From positions 1,069,001 to 1,133,000 of the forward strand of contig WHVY01000002.1 in the NCBI GenBank assembly GCA_022266195.1: DNA of 64,000 nucleotides, in the 5' to 3' direction. The notes beneath the pieces were generated by a model, which did no database searches, was not told the DNA's origin, and saw only the letters and a program-made list of their open reading frames with translations. The translations under genes and the position numbers were made by a program. Origin of the DNA: Tetranychus cinnabarinus. Its lineage: Eukaryota; Arthropoda; Arachnida; Trombidiformes; Tetranychidae. Position 1 is the stretch's first letter. The number at the start of each line of letters is the position of its first letter. Of this stretch, positions 42,400 to 53,689 are shown one piece after another.

Positions 42400-45364
42400 A
42401 TGTAGATTAGACGAGAAAACAAATGTAAAAAATTAATTAATCGCTTACAGAAACGATTAATCTTTAGCAGAAAAAAATAAATAAAAAATAAAATTGTTCT
42501 GCTAACTCAAAGGCTCAGTTGACGCTTGCGTCAAATTAATCACTATCACAAGCTCCATCTTTCGGGTAAAGTTAACCGTTAATTTCCAAACAATTAATTG
42601 TTTACCAATAATGTTCCAGTTTTAACGCTTTTTTGACTTGTTTTCAAACCAAATTATTTAATTAAAAAGGCTAACTTTACTGATATGTATGAGGATCCAT
42701 GGCCATATGATCAACTTTAATCTCCTCGTTACTTTTAAGTGTGAATTGATTAAGATTCAAGCCAGCTTATTGGACTTGAATTGTTATCGCTCACTGACTT
42801 TCCTGCGTTGGCTTGTTTAATCGTTGAATTTGATTTATGGTTATTTAATTGTTTTCTTCAACCCATTATTTCCCTTCAATTAACGCTTTGCCAATTTTGT
42901 TTGGATTTTCCGTTTTACGTATTGCTCTCTTCAAGCTTACAATTTTATGCTATCAATGTTCCAATTTGACTACCTAACTCATGATTGAAAGTCTCACTGG
43001 AAACGCTTGTTTACTCCTAACAAACAAAAGTCACAACAATAATAATACATGTGAAATATCATTAATAGACCTGGAAATGACTTGTAAAAATGTTGATCAG
43101 CTTAAAGTTTAAGAAGGACTTGAACATTGAAAGAAACTAAGACCATGACTGAACATATTTTAACTGTATCTTAAATTAAGTTACGATTCATTCGCTTGAT
43201 CACTCAAATGGCTAAGGAGAAATGTGAATAAATAAGATTACAGGATGAATTATGTTAATTTAGATTTCAATTGTGTTTACATCGCTACCCAGTCAAGTAG
43301 TGAACACACTAAAGAAATGCGCCTGGTTGAGGTAGCTGACAAATAACACGCCAACATCAGCATTCTGTGAATATTTGCACACTTTCGCATAAAAATGTAG
43401 ACACAGTAAATGACAAAATGAAAAATATCTTTCAACTTATCTCTTTAACAACTGAGCTGTCAATTATTAAAATAAATTGATTTCCATGTTGAGCCAGCTA
43501 TCAATACTCTTGCGAATGAAAATTATTGCGTTATACCCAACAAAACGCAAAGAGGCCAACGATTTTGCGTTTTCATTTCATGTGCTGGTGAGCTTCACTC
43601 TAGTTTGTGCTCAAGTTTGATTTGACTGGCTAATGAAACAGCAACAGTATGATGTTGCAAGCAAATATTTCACCAAAATTTGAGAATCACTATCGATCTG
43701 GATAAATTATTCAAGATAAAAAAGTTATTTAAAAACAGCTTGGGACAGAAATAAATCAATAATCTAATGATTGGAGAGATAAACAAATAAAAATGAAAAC
43801 AAATCACTCTGGATTATCAGGTAAGCAAAAGTGCGAAGGCTGATTGAACGTCAACAAGTATGAGAGGCTCAACCAGTGAGGTGGAAACGAAATTTCATCT
43901 TTTTCTGCTGAAACTATTGAATAATTTACAACTGTTTCACTTAATCTGAGCTACAGATTTGGTGTGACAGTTTAAAGTTGAAAAGGACACATGCAAATTG
44001 GATTGAGCTTAAAGGTATTCCTTTACAAACTGTTCCGCCCAAGCTGAAGCTTGATTCAAATCTAGTGGTTGTATTGATGAATGAGTTCGCAATTTTCCCC
44101 AAAAATGTGTGGTCAGTTTGAATATTTAGAGACCACAAGACTAGACTGATTAGGGAAACGTGGAAATGAAAAATCTGTGAAAAATGGTTTGCAGGAAAAC
44201 TGATGGTTCACCAAACAATGTGATGTAGACGAATTGTTTAGAGATTATTTAGCACTATTTTCCAGACTCTTGACTAAATTTAGATGATTTTACAATGTTG
44301 TTCACTTTTAAACACGAGTTTAACCAAAAAATACATTGGCAAATGATCAACTAATAACATACAGGGTAATGTCTGTTAGGTCGCTACTCTATCGTTCACT
44401 TCATTTCCCACTCCCTTTTTTTGGGCTTTTTTACTATTAGCTTTTAGATGATGTTGTTATTTATGTATTAGATGATGGTGGTAGTGGTGGGGGGATGATG
44501 ATGATCGTAGTGTTGATAATGATGATGACTTTAAAGTTGCAAGCATACAGGGTCATGTAATAAAAAAAACAACTCAACTGTTGTCTCTCTTTTTTCTTTC
44601 CTTTTCATCAGATTTCAGTTGGTAAACAATATTACACACTAATTAGTTTCCAATTCGGTCATATTTACATTAAATTAAGGGTCTTCTAGTCCGATTTAGA
44701 GGACCAAACGAGTATCAAAAGTTTTTTACACTGTGAAAGCTGTTATCAACCAAAGACTATGGTCATGGGTCAGCTGATTGTCACCCTAGAGACAATAAAC
44801 GAAACAGTTGTGAGGGAAAAGTGCGTTCAGCCTTGATTCCCTAAACTGTAAATTTACTTGTTTCTCTTTCTTTTCTTTCTTACCTATCTTCTATTCTCTT
44901 TCTTATGAACCACTTTTACATTCATTTCTTGCATAGTTTTTTTCTGGTTGATCAACAAATTGTGTTATAAGCTATAACAAATGTAACGAAAAATATACCT
45001 ACTCACTTATTTTGGTGTACAAAACTGTTTACATCATACATTTCTTGTGTAAAAAGGGAAAAATGTCTGTTTTTTTACTTTTGTTAAATTGTTGATGTTA
45101 ATTGTGAAGATTTAATGATGTTTCATTCGCGATCAATGTTGAGTTAATATTCTGGTTACCATCTTTGTTTGAAATTTGGCCAATCTATGGTTTTGGTGAG
45201 GTTAATTCATCTACAAGCTTAATGCCAAGTGGATCCATAAACATAGTGTTTAATTTTTTTTACCCTGTCCTGCATACAATCGTGAAGTACAATCATGGTT
45301 GGTGTTTACAATCTTGATTGATGATTACATAGTACAATATGTGGTTACAACCAAAGAATCAATT
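42400..45364. other. Intergenic region, 3 kb
   Basis: Between the divergent MAP4K and trophoblast-glycoprotein-like genes. No convincing exons. A GAT/GGT triplet-rich low-complexity stretch lies at about 44449-44533. The region may hold 5' untranslated exons and enhancers of both genes, but none can be placed. Confidence 0.5.
44449..44533. repeat. GAT/GGT low-complexity stretch
   Basis: Imperfect trinucleotide runs (GATGATGGTGGTAGTGGTGG, then GATGATGATGAT and similar) in the spacer upstream of the LRR gene. Confidence 0.7.
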
Positions 45365-46636
45365 ATGGTATTATCAAACCTAGTGTCAATGGTTATCAAT
45401 TGGTTACAATTAATTGCTTTGATAGCCTCAGCGATCTGTTTTGGCTATGTTTCCAGTCAAAATTCATTGTGTCCATTATTATTAAGCAGTGTATGTCAAT
45501 GTGATGTTAAAAATTTCATCACCAACTGTACTGGATCAAATATAACAGATCTTGCCTGGTTACATGATATTCCCATTGAAACAAAAACACTGGTTCTTAG
45601 TGGCAATGATATTCCGCGTTTACCAAAAGATGTTTTTGGTTTCAGACGTAAAGAGCCTAAGCCATTGGAGTATCTTGATTTATCAAACAACAAAATACAG
45701 TTGATCAATGGAAAAAGTTTTCGTGGTTTCAGTCTTGTCAAAAAATTGATCCTCAACAACAATCAAATTCTTATCACAGGTAAATAATTTTAAACTTTCT
45801 ATCAAGAAATCAATGATTAATTCGTACCAATTTATTATTTTGACTTAGGTGACAATTACCCTAAAGGATTGTTCAAAGGTTTTCATGAGCTGACAGAGTT
45901 ACACTTGGCTTCATCGTTTGCTGATACTTCTAACCCACAATTTATGCCAAACCTGATATCTCTTTTAAAGGAAGGAAATCTAACCAATTTGAATATTCTC
46001 AATCTGGAATCTAATGGGATAACTAATTTTCCCGACGAGACAGCATTTTGTACATTACCATCTCTTCAAAAATTATTTCTCGCTGGTAACTCTCTGGATC
46101 AAGTTCGTGTTAATTTCACTTGCACGCCGAAACTCAGGACCCTTGATTTATCTCATAATCTGGTTAAACATTTAGACAACATTTCAACCTCTTTTATAGA
46201 TGATCTTCCCAGATCTTTTCACATTAATCTAACGGGTAACGCATTTGCCTGTGACTGTCGCATGGATCATTTTTTATCATGGATCAAAAGAACACCTCTT
46301 TTTGTTATGGGCAAAGACAATTACATTTGTCTTTCAGGATATCCTGAAGTGAATGTACATCGCCGTCTCATTCAACTATTACCAGATGATCTTGAGTGTG
46401 ATCCAGCTTGGAATAAATCTTCGACCTTTTCATTTTACCCTCACATAATCCTCGCCATTCTAACGGTTACAGTAGTTTTACTGCTTGCTCTGGTGCTATA
46501 CCAAGTTCGCTCGCAAATTATGGATTTTTTCTTGAGCACTTTATCAAGCAGTAAAAACAAGAGATATTCAGCTCTGCGGAAGGACGAGAAAACTGAGCTA
46601 AACTCGGAGAGACGGGTCATTGAGATATCGGTTTAA
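45365..46636 (+). CDS. LRR membrane protein, trophoblast glycoprotein-like
   Basis: A two-exon gene (45365-45779, 45849-46636) encoding about 400 residues. A signal peptide (about 1-32) precedes an LRR N-terminal cysteine cap (CPLLLSSVCQCDV), about six leucine-rich repeats, and a C-terminal cap with CDCRMDHFLSWI, a YPEVNVHRRLI motif and DDLECDP. One membrane segment (about 332-356) and a short tail ending EISV follow. The C-terminal cap, order of blocks and PDZ-type tail match trophoblast glycoprotein (5T4/WAIF1), a Wnt inhibitor in vertebrates. The start at 45365 fits a signal peptide; earlier in-frame codons lack an ATG. Orthology is by pattern; function here is inferred. Confidence 0.75.
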
Positions 46637-47242
46637 TTAAAAGGACATTAATCATAAATTTTATCCATCACATTGATTTATTTGTGGTTTGAACTTTAAA
46701 TTTCATGAATATTTTAAAAATTGGCCTCAGTCAAAGATATTTTCATGCTCAACAATATTTTCTATCTTCATAAGTCATCAGTACAATTAAATCTCAGATT
46801 AGTTGGATTTTATGCTATTTATTCAAATTGTTTAATTACAAATCAAATTATCTTTTTGTATCAATTTTTTGTTTCAATTTTTATATTTTGAACAAAAAGA
46901 ATCTATATTTTAATCAATACAGTAATTTAACTGTACTTTTTATAATTATTTGATATTTTAATAAATCATTTGTAATAATGTTATCCAAATAAAAGACATC
47001 AGATGGTTATTTTATATTGTGATTATATCAACACAAAAGATTTTATGTTCAATCGATGAATAGCTAACTTTGGATATTTTTAAATCAAAATTGCATGGAC
47101 TCATTGTTTCCATGAATTTCAAGTTAGATTATAAAGCGATGTAAAAATAACAAAAATTACAAATATGAGCAGAAATGTTCAATTTATTGCACTGAAGCTA
47201 ATTGATTGATATAAAATTATGAAGACAACCGCAAGATTATCA
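46637..47242. other. Convergent 3' spacer
   Basis: AT-rich 3' region between the LRR gene and ARL13B, with several AATAAA-type signals (for example 46960). No gene seen. Confidence 0.5.
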
Positions 47243-48694
47243 TTACAAAGGTGCAATTTTATTACGACTGATGGTTAACTTTGTATTAGAGTTTCGTCTT
47301 TCCCCATAAGAAGATGATTTTGGTCTTTTGTTTTCTTTTTGTGTGGTACTTTGATTATTAACAGTTTCTTGATCGGCTTCTTTATTATTCACATCTTCTT
47401 CGACAATCCTGTCCAACTGATCGAGACTTCCGAATATAAGAATTGTCCTTTCCTTTGGTTCATTGATACTGATCCTTCTTTGGACAATTACTTTCTCCTC
47501 AATTATTTCTGTTTCACCAGTTTCACCGTTGATTGTGCCTTCATCATCATCTGCCTCATCACTTGTCTCAACATTTTCCAATATTAATTCTTGAGCTTCT
47601 GTTGCAGCTAAATTTTCCTTTATTTGATTTTCACGATTCTTTTGGTCATCCAGAATCGACTGATGGCGAAATTTTTCGATTCTCTTTCTCATTACTTCTT
47701 TTTCAAGTTTGATCTGTTCGCTGGTTTCAATTTCAACTCTTTTGGACAGATCAGCCCAATTAGATTGTATATATCCAAGTAACCATTGATAACCTCGATC
47801 CAATAAAGGATTATTGGCGAATCTGTTTGACCACCGATTGATTAATGAGCAAGATTCCTGTCGATAATAAGATGGCAAAAGAAACAATTTATTATGATGC
47901 AAATTATTAGAGATTCATTACAATCCGTAATACTTACAACTCTTGTGGGAATTTTATATTTGTTGACAATTGAATTGAGATTGATTGCGGTAACCAAAGC
48001 ATTTTCATCCATTGCGCCTTCAACATCTTGTTTGTTGATTAACCTGAAATACAGAAGTAAATAATCAGTTGACAAACAACAATGAATCACACGCTGACTT
48101 ACACAAGAAGAGGCTTCCCTTGGATTCGACGATTGGAAACAACTGATTCTAGAATCTCTTTAACCTGATCAATCCTTTTGGTATCAGCTGAATCAATCAC
48201 CAAAACTAATCCATGAATAAACGGAAAATAGTTAATCCAAATGTCTCTAATGTTTTTACCACCGCCAGTATCATACACTTGAACGTTAAATTTTTGAAAA
48301 TTTTTCAAATCAACCGATGAAAATCCGATTGTAGGTACAATGTCACTTGAAGAATCTAATCAAAGACATAAAAAATTGAAATTACAGAATCGTGGTGCAT
48401 TAAAGGAAAACACAATATGGTCAATATGGAATCAATCGGTTAAAATTACCTTTCAATATATATTTTACGAATGATGTTTTACCAGCTCCATCTAATCCAA
48501 AAGTCATCAACCTTATTGTCTCTTGACTGCAATCAATTCAGTTGAAAGGGTGGATGATTGAATAAAATACAATTATTAGATAAATGTTCCTTAATTTGAC
48601 AGTTAAAACATGATTGCATCGAAGTCTGGTCAATGTGAACTTACTTGTTTCGAGAGCAACATATTTTGTATGGCGATGATGAACAGCATCCCAT
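47243..48694 (-). CDS. ARL13B: Ciliary small GTPase ARL13B
   Basis: A five-exon gene (48645-48694, 48450-48526, 48103-48355, 47938-48043, 47243-47857) encoding 366 residues; all phases agree. ARL13B is a membrane GTPase and ARL3 exchange factor of the cilium. Exon 1 starts MGCCSSS, with adjacent cysteines for lipid attachment. The G domain has LDGAGKTS (P loop), a DTGGG switch where most GTPases have DxxGQ, as in ARL13B orthologues, and INKQDVEGA. The long C-terminal part, with a coiled coil (about 215-275) and acidic Glu/Asp-rich stretch, is characteristic. An X-box-like motif lies 140 bases before the start. Confidence 0.93.
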
Positions 48695-49707
48695 TTGATT
48701 TGCAATTGTATTATTTAAATCGGTTAACACATATTTTTAATATTCAACTGGTCAGCTTGATTAAAATGCTTCTTCTGATTATCCCAGAAACTACTAGTAA
48801 CTATGAATTTATGTTGTTGATACAATTTTTCTGGATTCCATGGAAATGGCTCCCAAGGCTTATCTTCATCATCATTTTATCATCTTTTTATTGCTTCAAT
48901 TTCTATCAATTTTGTCCTCTTCTTTGTTTACTGAAACAAAATATTAGATGTTTTGTATCTCATTTATTAGCAAATAAACTTTATCCGATTAGACAATCAA
49001 TCAAACTAAATTCAATTCATGGCCACGATTATTCCAACAATGTAAATGAATTGATTCTTTCATTTTTGTAGCCGAATGTTATGATAAATTTGAGTAAATA
49101 TGGTTTTCCATTACCCTTTTAGTGATCAATTTTGATATTGTAATGTGCAATGGCATTTTAACCATGAACTCGAAGAAATTTCGTGTTATATTGTTGTGTA
49201 TTATCCATCAATGCGCATAAATGTTTAGATTTGAACAAAAACAATCAATTTTCATGATCATCCATTTCTTCAAGGTTTTAATTACTTGAGTATTTCAAAA
49301 TTAATGAATTATAAATGCAACTCAACATTTTGATGATACACTGAACTTTTCATGGGAATAAAAATACAATCAATATTCTGGATCCCGAGGAAAAGTTTCA
49401 ATAATTTTGAAACCTTTAATGAATGAAAATATTCAATAAATGAGCATCACGAATGATTTCGAGAAGATTAATATAAGTTTAATATACTTTGCACACAGCA
49501 TTGGATTTTTTTGTTTCGATCATTCAATTCTAGTGTACATAATTTAACAAGAAAAGATATTTAACGAGGAAGGATAAACATATGTATAATAAAGAAATTG
49601 ATTTGAGTGATTATTATAATTACATTCAAGTATTAATAAATTTCAATCCGAAAACGGATTTGATCAAGTTATCCATTGAGCTCCATTTTATGACCAGTTA
49701 ATTCACA
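48695..49707. other. Spacer between ARL13B and kynureninase
   Basis: Contains the ARL13B promoter with the X-box-like motif (48834-48847) and 3' sequence of kynureninase. A 153-codon plus-strand frame (48610-49071) overlaps the ARL13B first exon on the opposite strand, is hydrophobic and low complexity, and is not treated as a gene. Confidence 0.55.
48834..48847. promoter_or_regulatory. X-box-like RFX site upstream of ARL13B
   Basis: GATTCCATGGAAAT (reverse ATTTCCATGGAATC) fits the consensus at 13 of 14 positions, with the ideal CCATGG core, 140 bases before the ARL13B start. Confidence 0.5.
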
Positions 49708-52700
49708 TCAATTTGAATTTGCTTCATTTGACTCTGTCTCCGAATCAGATGATGCACTGCTGATCGAAGAGCCTCTGTTGGGAGAGTTATCGGTGTCTGT
49801 TGATGGACAGTTTAGGTCAAGTTTTTGTTCACCATTGGTCTCAAATTCATCGAAAACCTTTTTCAAAGTGTTAATAAATGTGTACACATCGACAAATGAA
49901 TTATACAACGGCACAGGAGATACTCTCATCACATTGGGCATCCTTATATCACACTGTTTAGAGAGATAGCAAAAAAAGAAATAATCAATATGGGAATTAA
50001 GTACCATAAGGTATTGCATTGAAAATATCATTAAAACTAACCACAACTCCTAGCTTTTGAAGCTCTTCTTGCACAGCAGTTAACGGAACTGAAAACATAA
50101 TGGATAACTGGGATCCTCTTTGGTTTGGATCGGAAGGTGTAATAATTTTCACAGTTGGTAAACCTCTGATCTCTTCGACATCATTTTCACCATCATCGTA
50201 ATTTACGTATGAGTCCATTTGGAAATAATGTTTTAGCATATATTCAAGGTACCCTGTTAAAAGAAATTGCTTCTTTTGAATGTCGTCCATTGAAGTTTGG
50301 CTGAAAATCTGCAAGAAAAGATTAAAATAGATTTAATTCATGTTTGGGTTACAATGGTATCAATAGAGTAAAGACGATTAATAAAACTTACATCAAGACT
50401 TGACATCAGTGAAGCAGCTAATAATGGCGGAGGGTTACTAATTCTGAACATATCACTTCCAGCACTAGCATCAAATTCTGAAAAGTAAACATAATTGATT
50501 ATTGATTGGTTTATTATTCCAGAGCAATTAAACACTTACCATCTTTCATCAGGAATTTAGTTTTCATATTGTTTCCCCACCAACCTTTTAACATTGGAAA
50601 CTGTGAAGTTCCTCCTTTCTCAGTCAATCTTTGATGAACAAAGATTGCTCCAATACATCCTGGTCCAGAGTTAAGGTACTGCAAGTTGAATAAAACAAGT
50701 TTAATCGTACAAATGTCGAGTAAAAAATACAGTTAAACTTACCTTGTAAGTACACCAAACAGCAAAGTCTACATTCCAATCGTGGAAATGCAATGGAACG
50801 TTTCCAGCAGCATGAGCTGCATCAACACCGACAATAATGCCTTTCTCATGAGCAGCTTGGGTTATCTTTTTGATGTTCATGAACTGACCAGTATAATAAT
50901 TGATTCCTGGAAGAAGCAGGACAGCCACAGAGTTACCAGATTCCTTAATTATTGAGATAATATCTTCTTCTCGCAGTAAGTGCTCCCCCTAGAAATGAAG
51001 ACCAATTTTAGGTTAAAGCAAACACAAAAACAAAGAAACTATGAATAAGCATTTCACACTTTTCCCTCCTTTTGTTATCTCTCTCTGTTTGAACCAACGA
51101 CTCATCGTTCATGTTGCATTACATTAAACCATGTAACATTTTCAATGCTTTTTCTTACAATTTGTGTTATTTTTTTCATCTTAAATTTTTATAATCTAAT
51201 GTGCTCCTTAGTTGTACGATGCTGTGCAAATTAAGTGCTTAACCAAAACTATTACAATTATTTTTGATCTTTTTGTGTTATGACATTCAAGGTTTTTCCT
51301 TGATTTCCCATTCATTTCAATCTGTTTCAAGTGAGTATCTTCTACTTTTTTCTCCTTTGCTGAATTAAGAATGATTTTATTTTTGTTTTCGTAGGCTTGA
51401 AATGTTCAGAAAGGATGGATATTCCCTAGCTGTGAAAAATAATATAAATCTATCAGATTCAACTGAAAAAAGAAGTTTTTAGCCTTGGTTGGTTCTAGTT
51501 GCAGTTACTTTTCTTAACTCAGTTTTTGGCAATGTTGGATGTATTATAATATTCTCAAACAGCTTCATCATTGATGATAACTGAAGGTCATTGATTAGAA
51601 TCCATATTAGTAAAAGTAAGTAAAATTAAGATAATCTAAATCTCTCTCGCTTTTTTAACATGTAATATGTTTACCCTTGATACTCAGGAATTACGTTGGC
51701 ATAGGGATTATAAAGAGTTAGCCTTTGCTTGGAAAACCAGCACGAGCAGAAAAAAGGGGATTTATTTATTTTTCGGTCCAAAAATTTCAAGTTAAAGGGT
51801 GTGGATGGATATTCGATAACTTTGCTTAATTAATGGTGTGCTGATTGAATGATGGACGTAAAGGTACTCTAAATTTTCTTACATCTTGATTATAACCTTG
51901 TGAAATCGAATATTGGAAGCCTTGAGAAATTAAAAATTGAGATCATTTGGGTGAGCTTCAGTCACCTAATGATTTTTAATTGACAATCAGCTTATTATTG
52001 AAATTTTTCTCTTAAAATCGAAATATTAATGCTAATAACAATGTTCAATGATTTTGCTTTTTTTCGCCAAGGTATACTGATGGCTTAAGTCAACAGCTTA
52101 TTACCAATATTTTATAATACAATGCAGATATGGATGGCATTGGTACAAATCTAGATCAATAATATTGGAAGTGATCAATGCTAACAAAAATTTAAACACA
52201 CATACCATTCGAGGTTTGAAGAGAAGTAAACTTTCTTCCACTGGATAACCATGAAGAGTGAGATGTGATTTAACTGCATACTGATGGCAAAAGAGGGAAC
52301 AAAATAATCAATTAAACAATTGTCAATGGCTTGAAGTACCTCCAAATTGATGAATCTAAATTATTGCTTACCATGTCTGATGAAAATGCATGTTCCTCTA
52401 TCATAATCTTATACCTCTGAGCTGTTGGTCGATAAAAAGTTGCCAGCAAAAGGTGAAGATTGACGGTTAATCCATTCATTACTGCAACCTCGCCAGGTAA
52501 TGCACCAACTAATTTAGACATGGGCAATTTAGGAGGAATGTCACACAATGCTGCTGGCAAAGATCCATCGAAATGAGAATGGACTCCTTTACGACCCCAA
52601 TTATCAAGAACTTCACGACAATATTTATCTGCTGATTTTGGTTTCAAGCCCAAGGATTGGCCACACAAGTAAATTGCTTCAGCATTCTCTTCTATGCGGT

Positions 52701-53674
52701 CAGGATCAACTATACATGAGACAAGATGGATCAGAATGAGTTATTATAGACAATTAAACCATCAAATGACACATTAGTGATAAGTAGGATTTACTTTCAT
52801 TTTATTGCATTGAATTTAATGGGACTTTCTCTTCCGTAGGTAACTTTACTTCGTTCATTTTTTTTATCAATGCTAACTAACCTTTCGCTTGACCGACACT
52901 TTCATTTATCTTTTACTGAGTAACATCTGCAAGATAGAAGCAAGATAATGTCAAATATTTGAAAATTGCGTTCAATTAGCAGTTTTTATTGAAGTGGATT
53001 ATTTTTAAATTATTTAGATCTATCGTATGAGTTGAAAGTTCCTGGTGCTAATACACTCAACATGAACTCATAAAATGAAGTTGAATTGTACCTTCTCCAC
53101 AGTAAAATAACATATAAGTGAAACTATTTGACATATAAGTAGATGATTTTATAGAGATAAATATTGCAGTTTATTACTTAAATTCAGTGAAGCCCAGTTA
53201 AGTGAAAACCAGATTTTAGATAGATTCAGCAATTTAGATTACGAATTCAGGAATTTAATATTTTCTAGCAATTTAATATTGATTACTGGAAGACTTCTAA
53301 ATTTATTTTTCGATTGTAAACAAATTTCTAATGGAATTGTTTTTCTTCTATAATTACAGAGTCCCATTCATGATCTAGATTACACATGAAGAAATTATTC
53401 ACTTACCATAAGGTAAATCTCGTTTTTTGGGGAAGCAAAAAAGTTTTCGGAACTGTGATAAGGGATCTTCATTGTCCATTCGCTGAGCAAATTCAAAGCT
53501 TTCAACAGGAATTCCCCAAATGATTGCTTTTTCACGAAGAACGGCAGATGGAAATGTAACAACACTTCGACTTCGTTTAACGGGCACATGATAGCCACTC
53601 GACTCAGATTTTGTCTGTGAAGAAACAGGAGGATAAGTTAAACCAATGTTGATCAATGTTTTCCAAGTTTCCAT
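49708..53674 (-). CDS. KYNU: Kynureninase
   Basis: An eight-exon gene (53407-53674, 52372-52709, 52206-52280, 50743-50988, 50540-50678, 50392-50477, 50042-50308, 49708-49953), 554 residues, all phases consistent. It is a PLP-dependent enzyme that cleaves kynurenine and 3-hydroxykynurenine to anthranilates and alanine. Family blocks: YLCGQSLGL, MNGLTVNLHLL, VDAAHAAGNV, the lysine that holds PLP in WCTYK, FRISNPPPLL and RVSPVPLYNSF. Human KYNU has 465 residues; this one adds a longer N terminus and a Ser/Asp-rich C-terminal tail. A further upstream coding exon (54753-54806, MDPINRPTRV) would splice in phase to 53689 and extend the protein; that is possible but unproven. The 1.2 kb intron (50989-52205) holds no visible gene. 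Confidence 0.92.
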
Positions 53675-53689
53675 ATCGAACAGTTTATT

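Noticed and set aside
48610..49071. A 153-codon plus-strand frame over the ARL13B 5' end
   Set aside because: It overlaps ARL13B exon 1 and its promoter on the opposite strand, is hydrophobic and low complexity, and has no recognisable motif.
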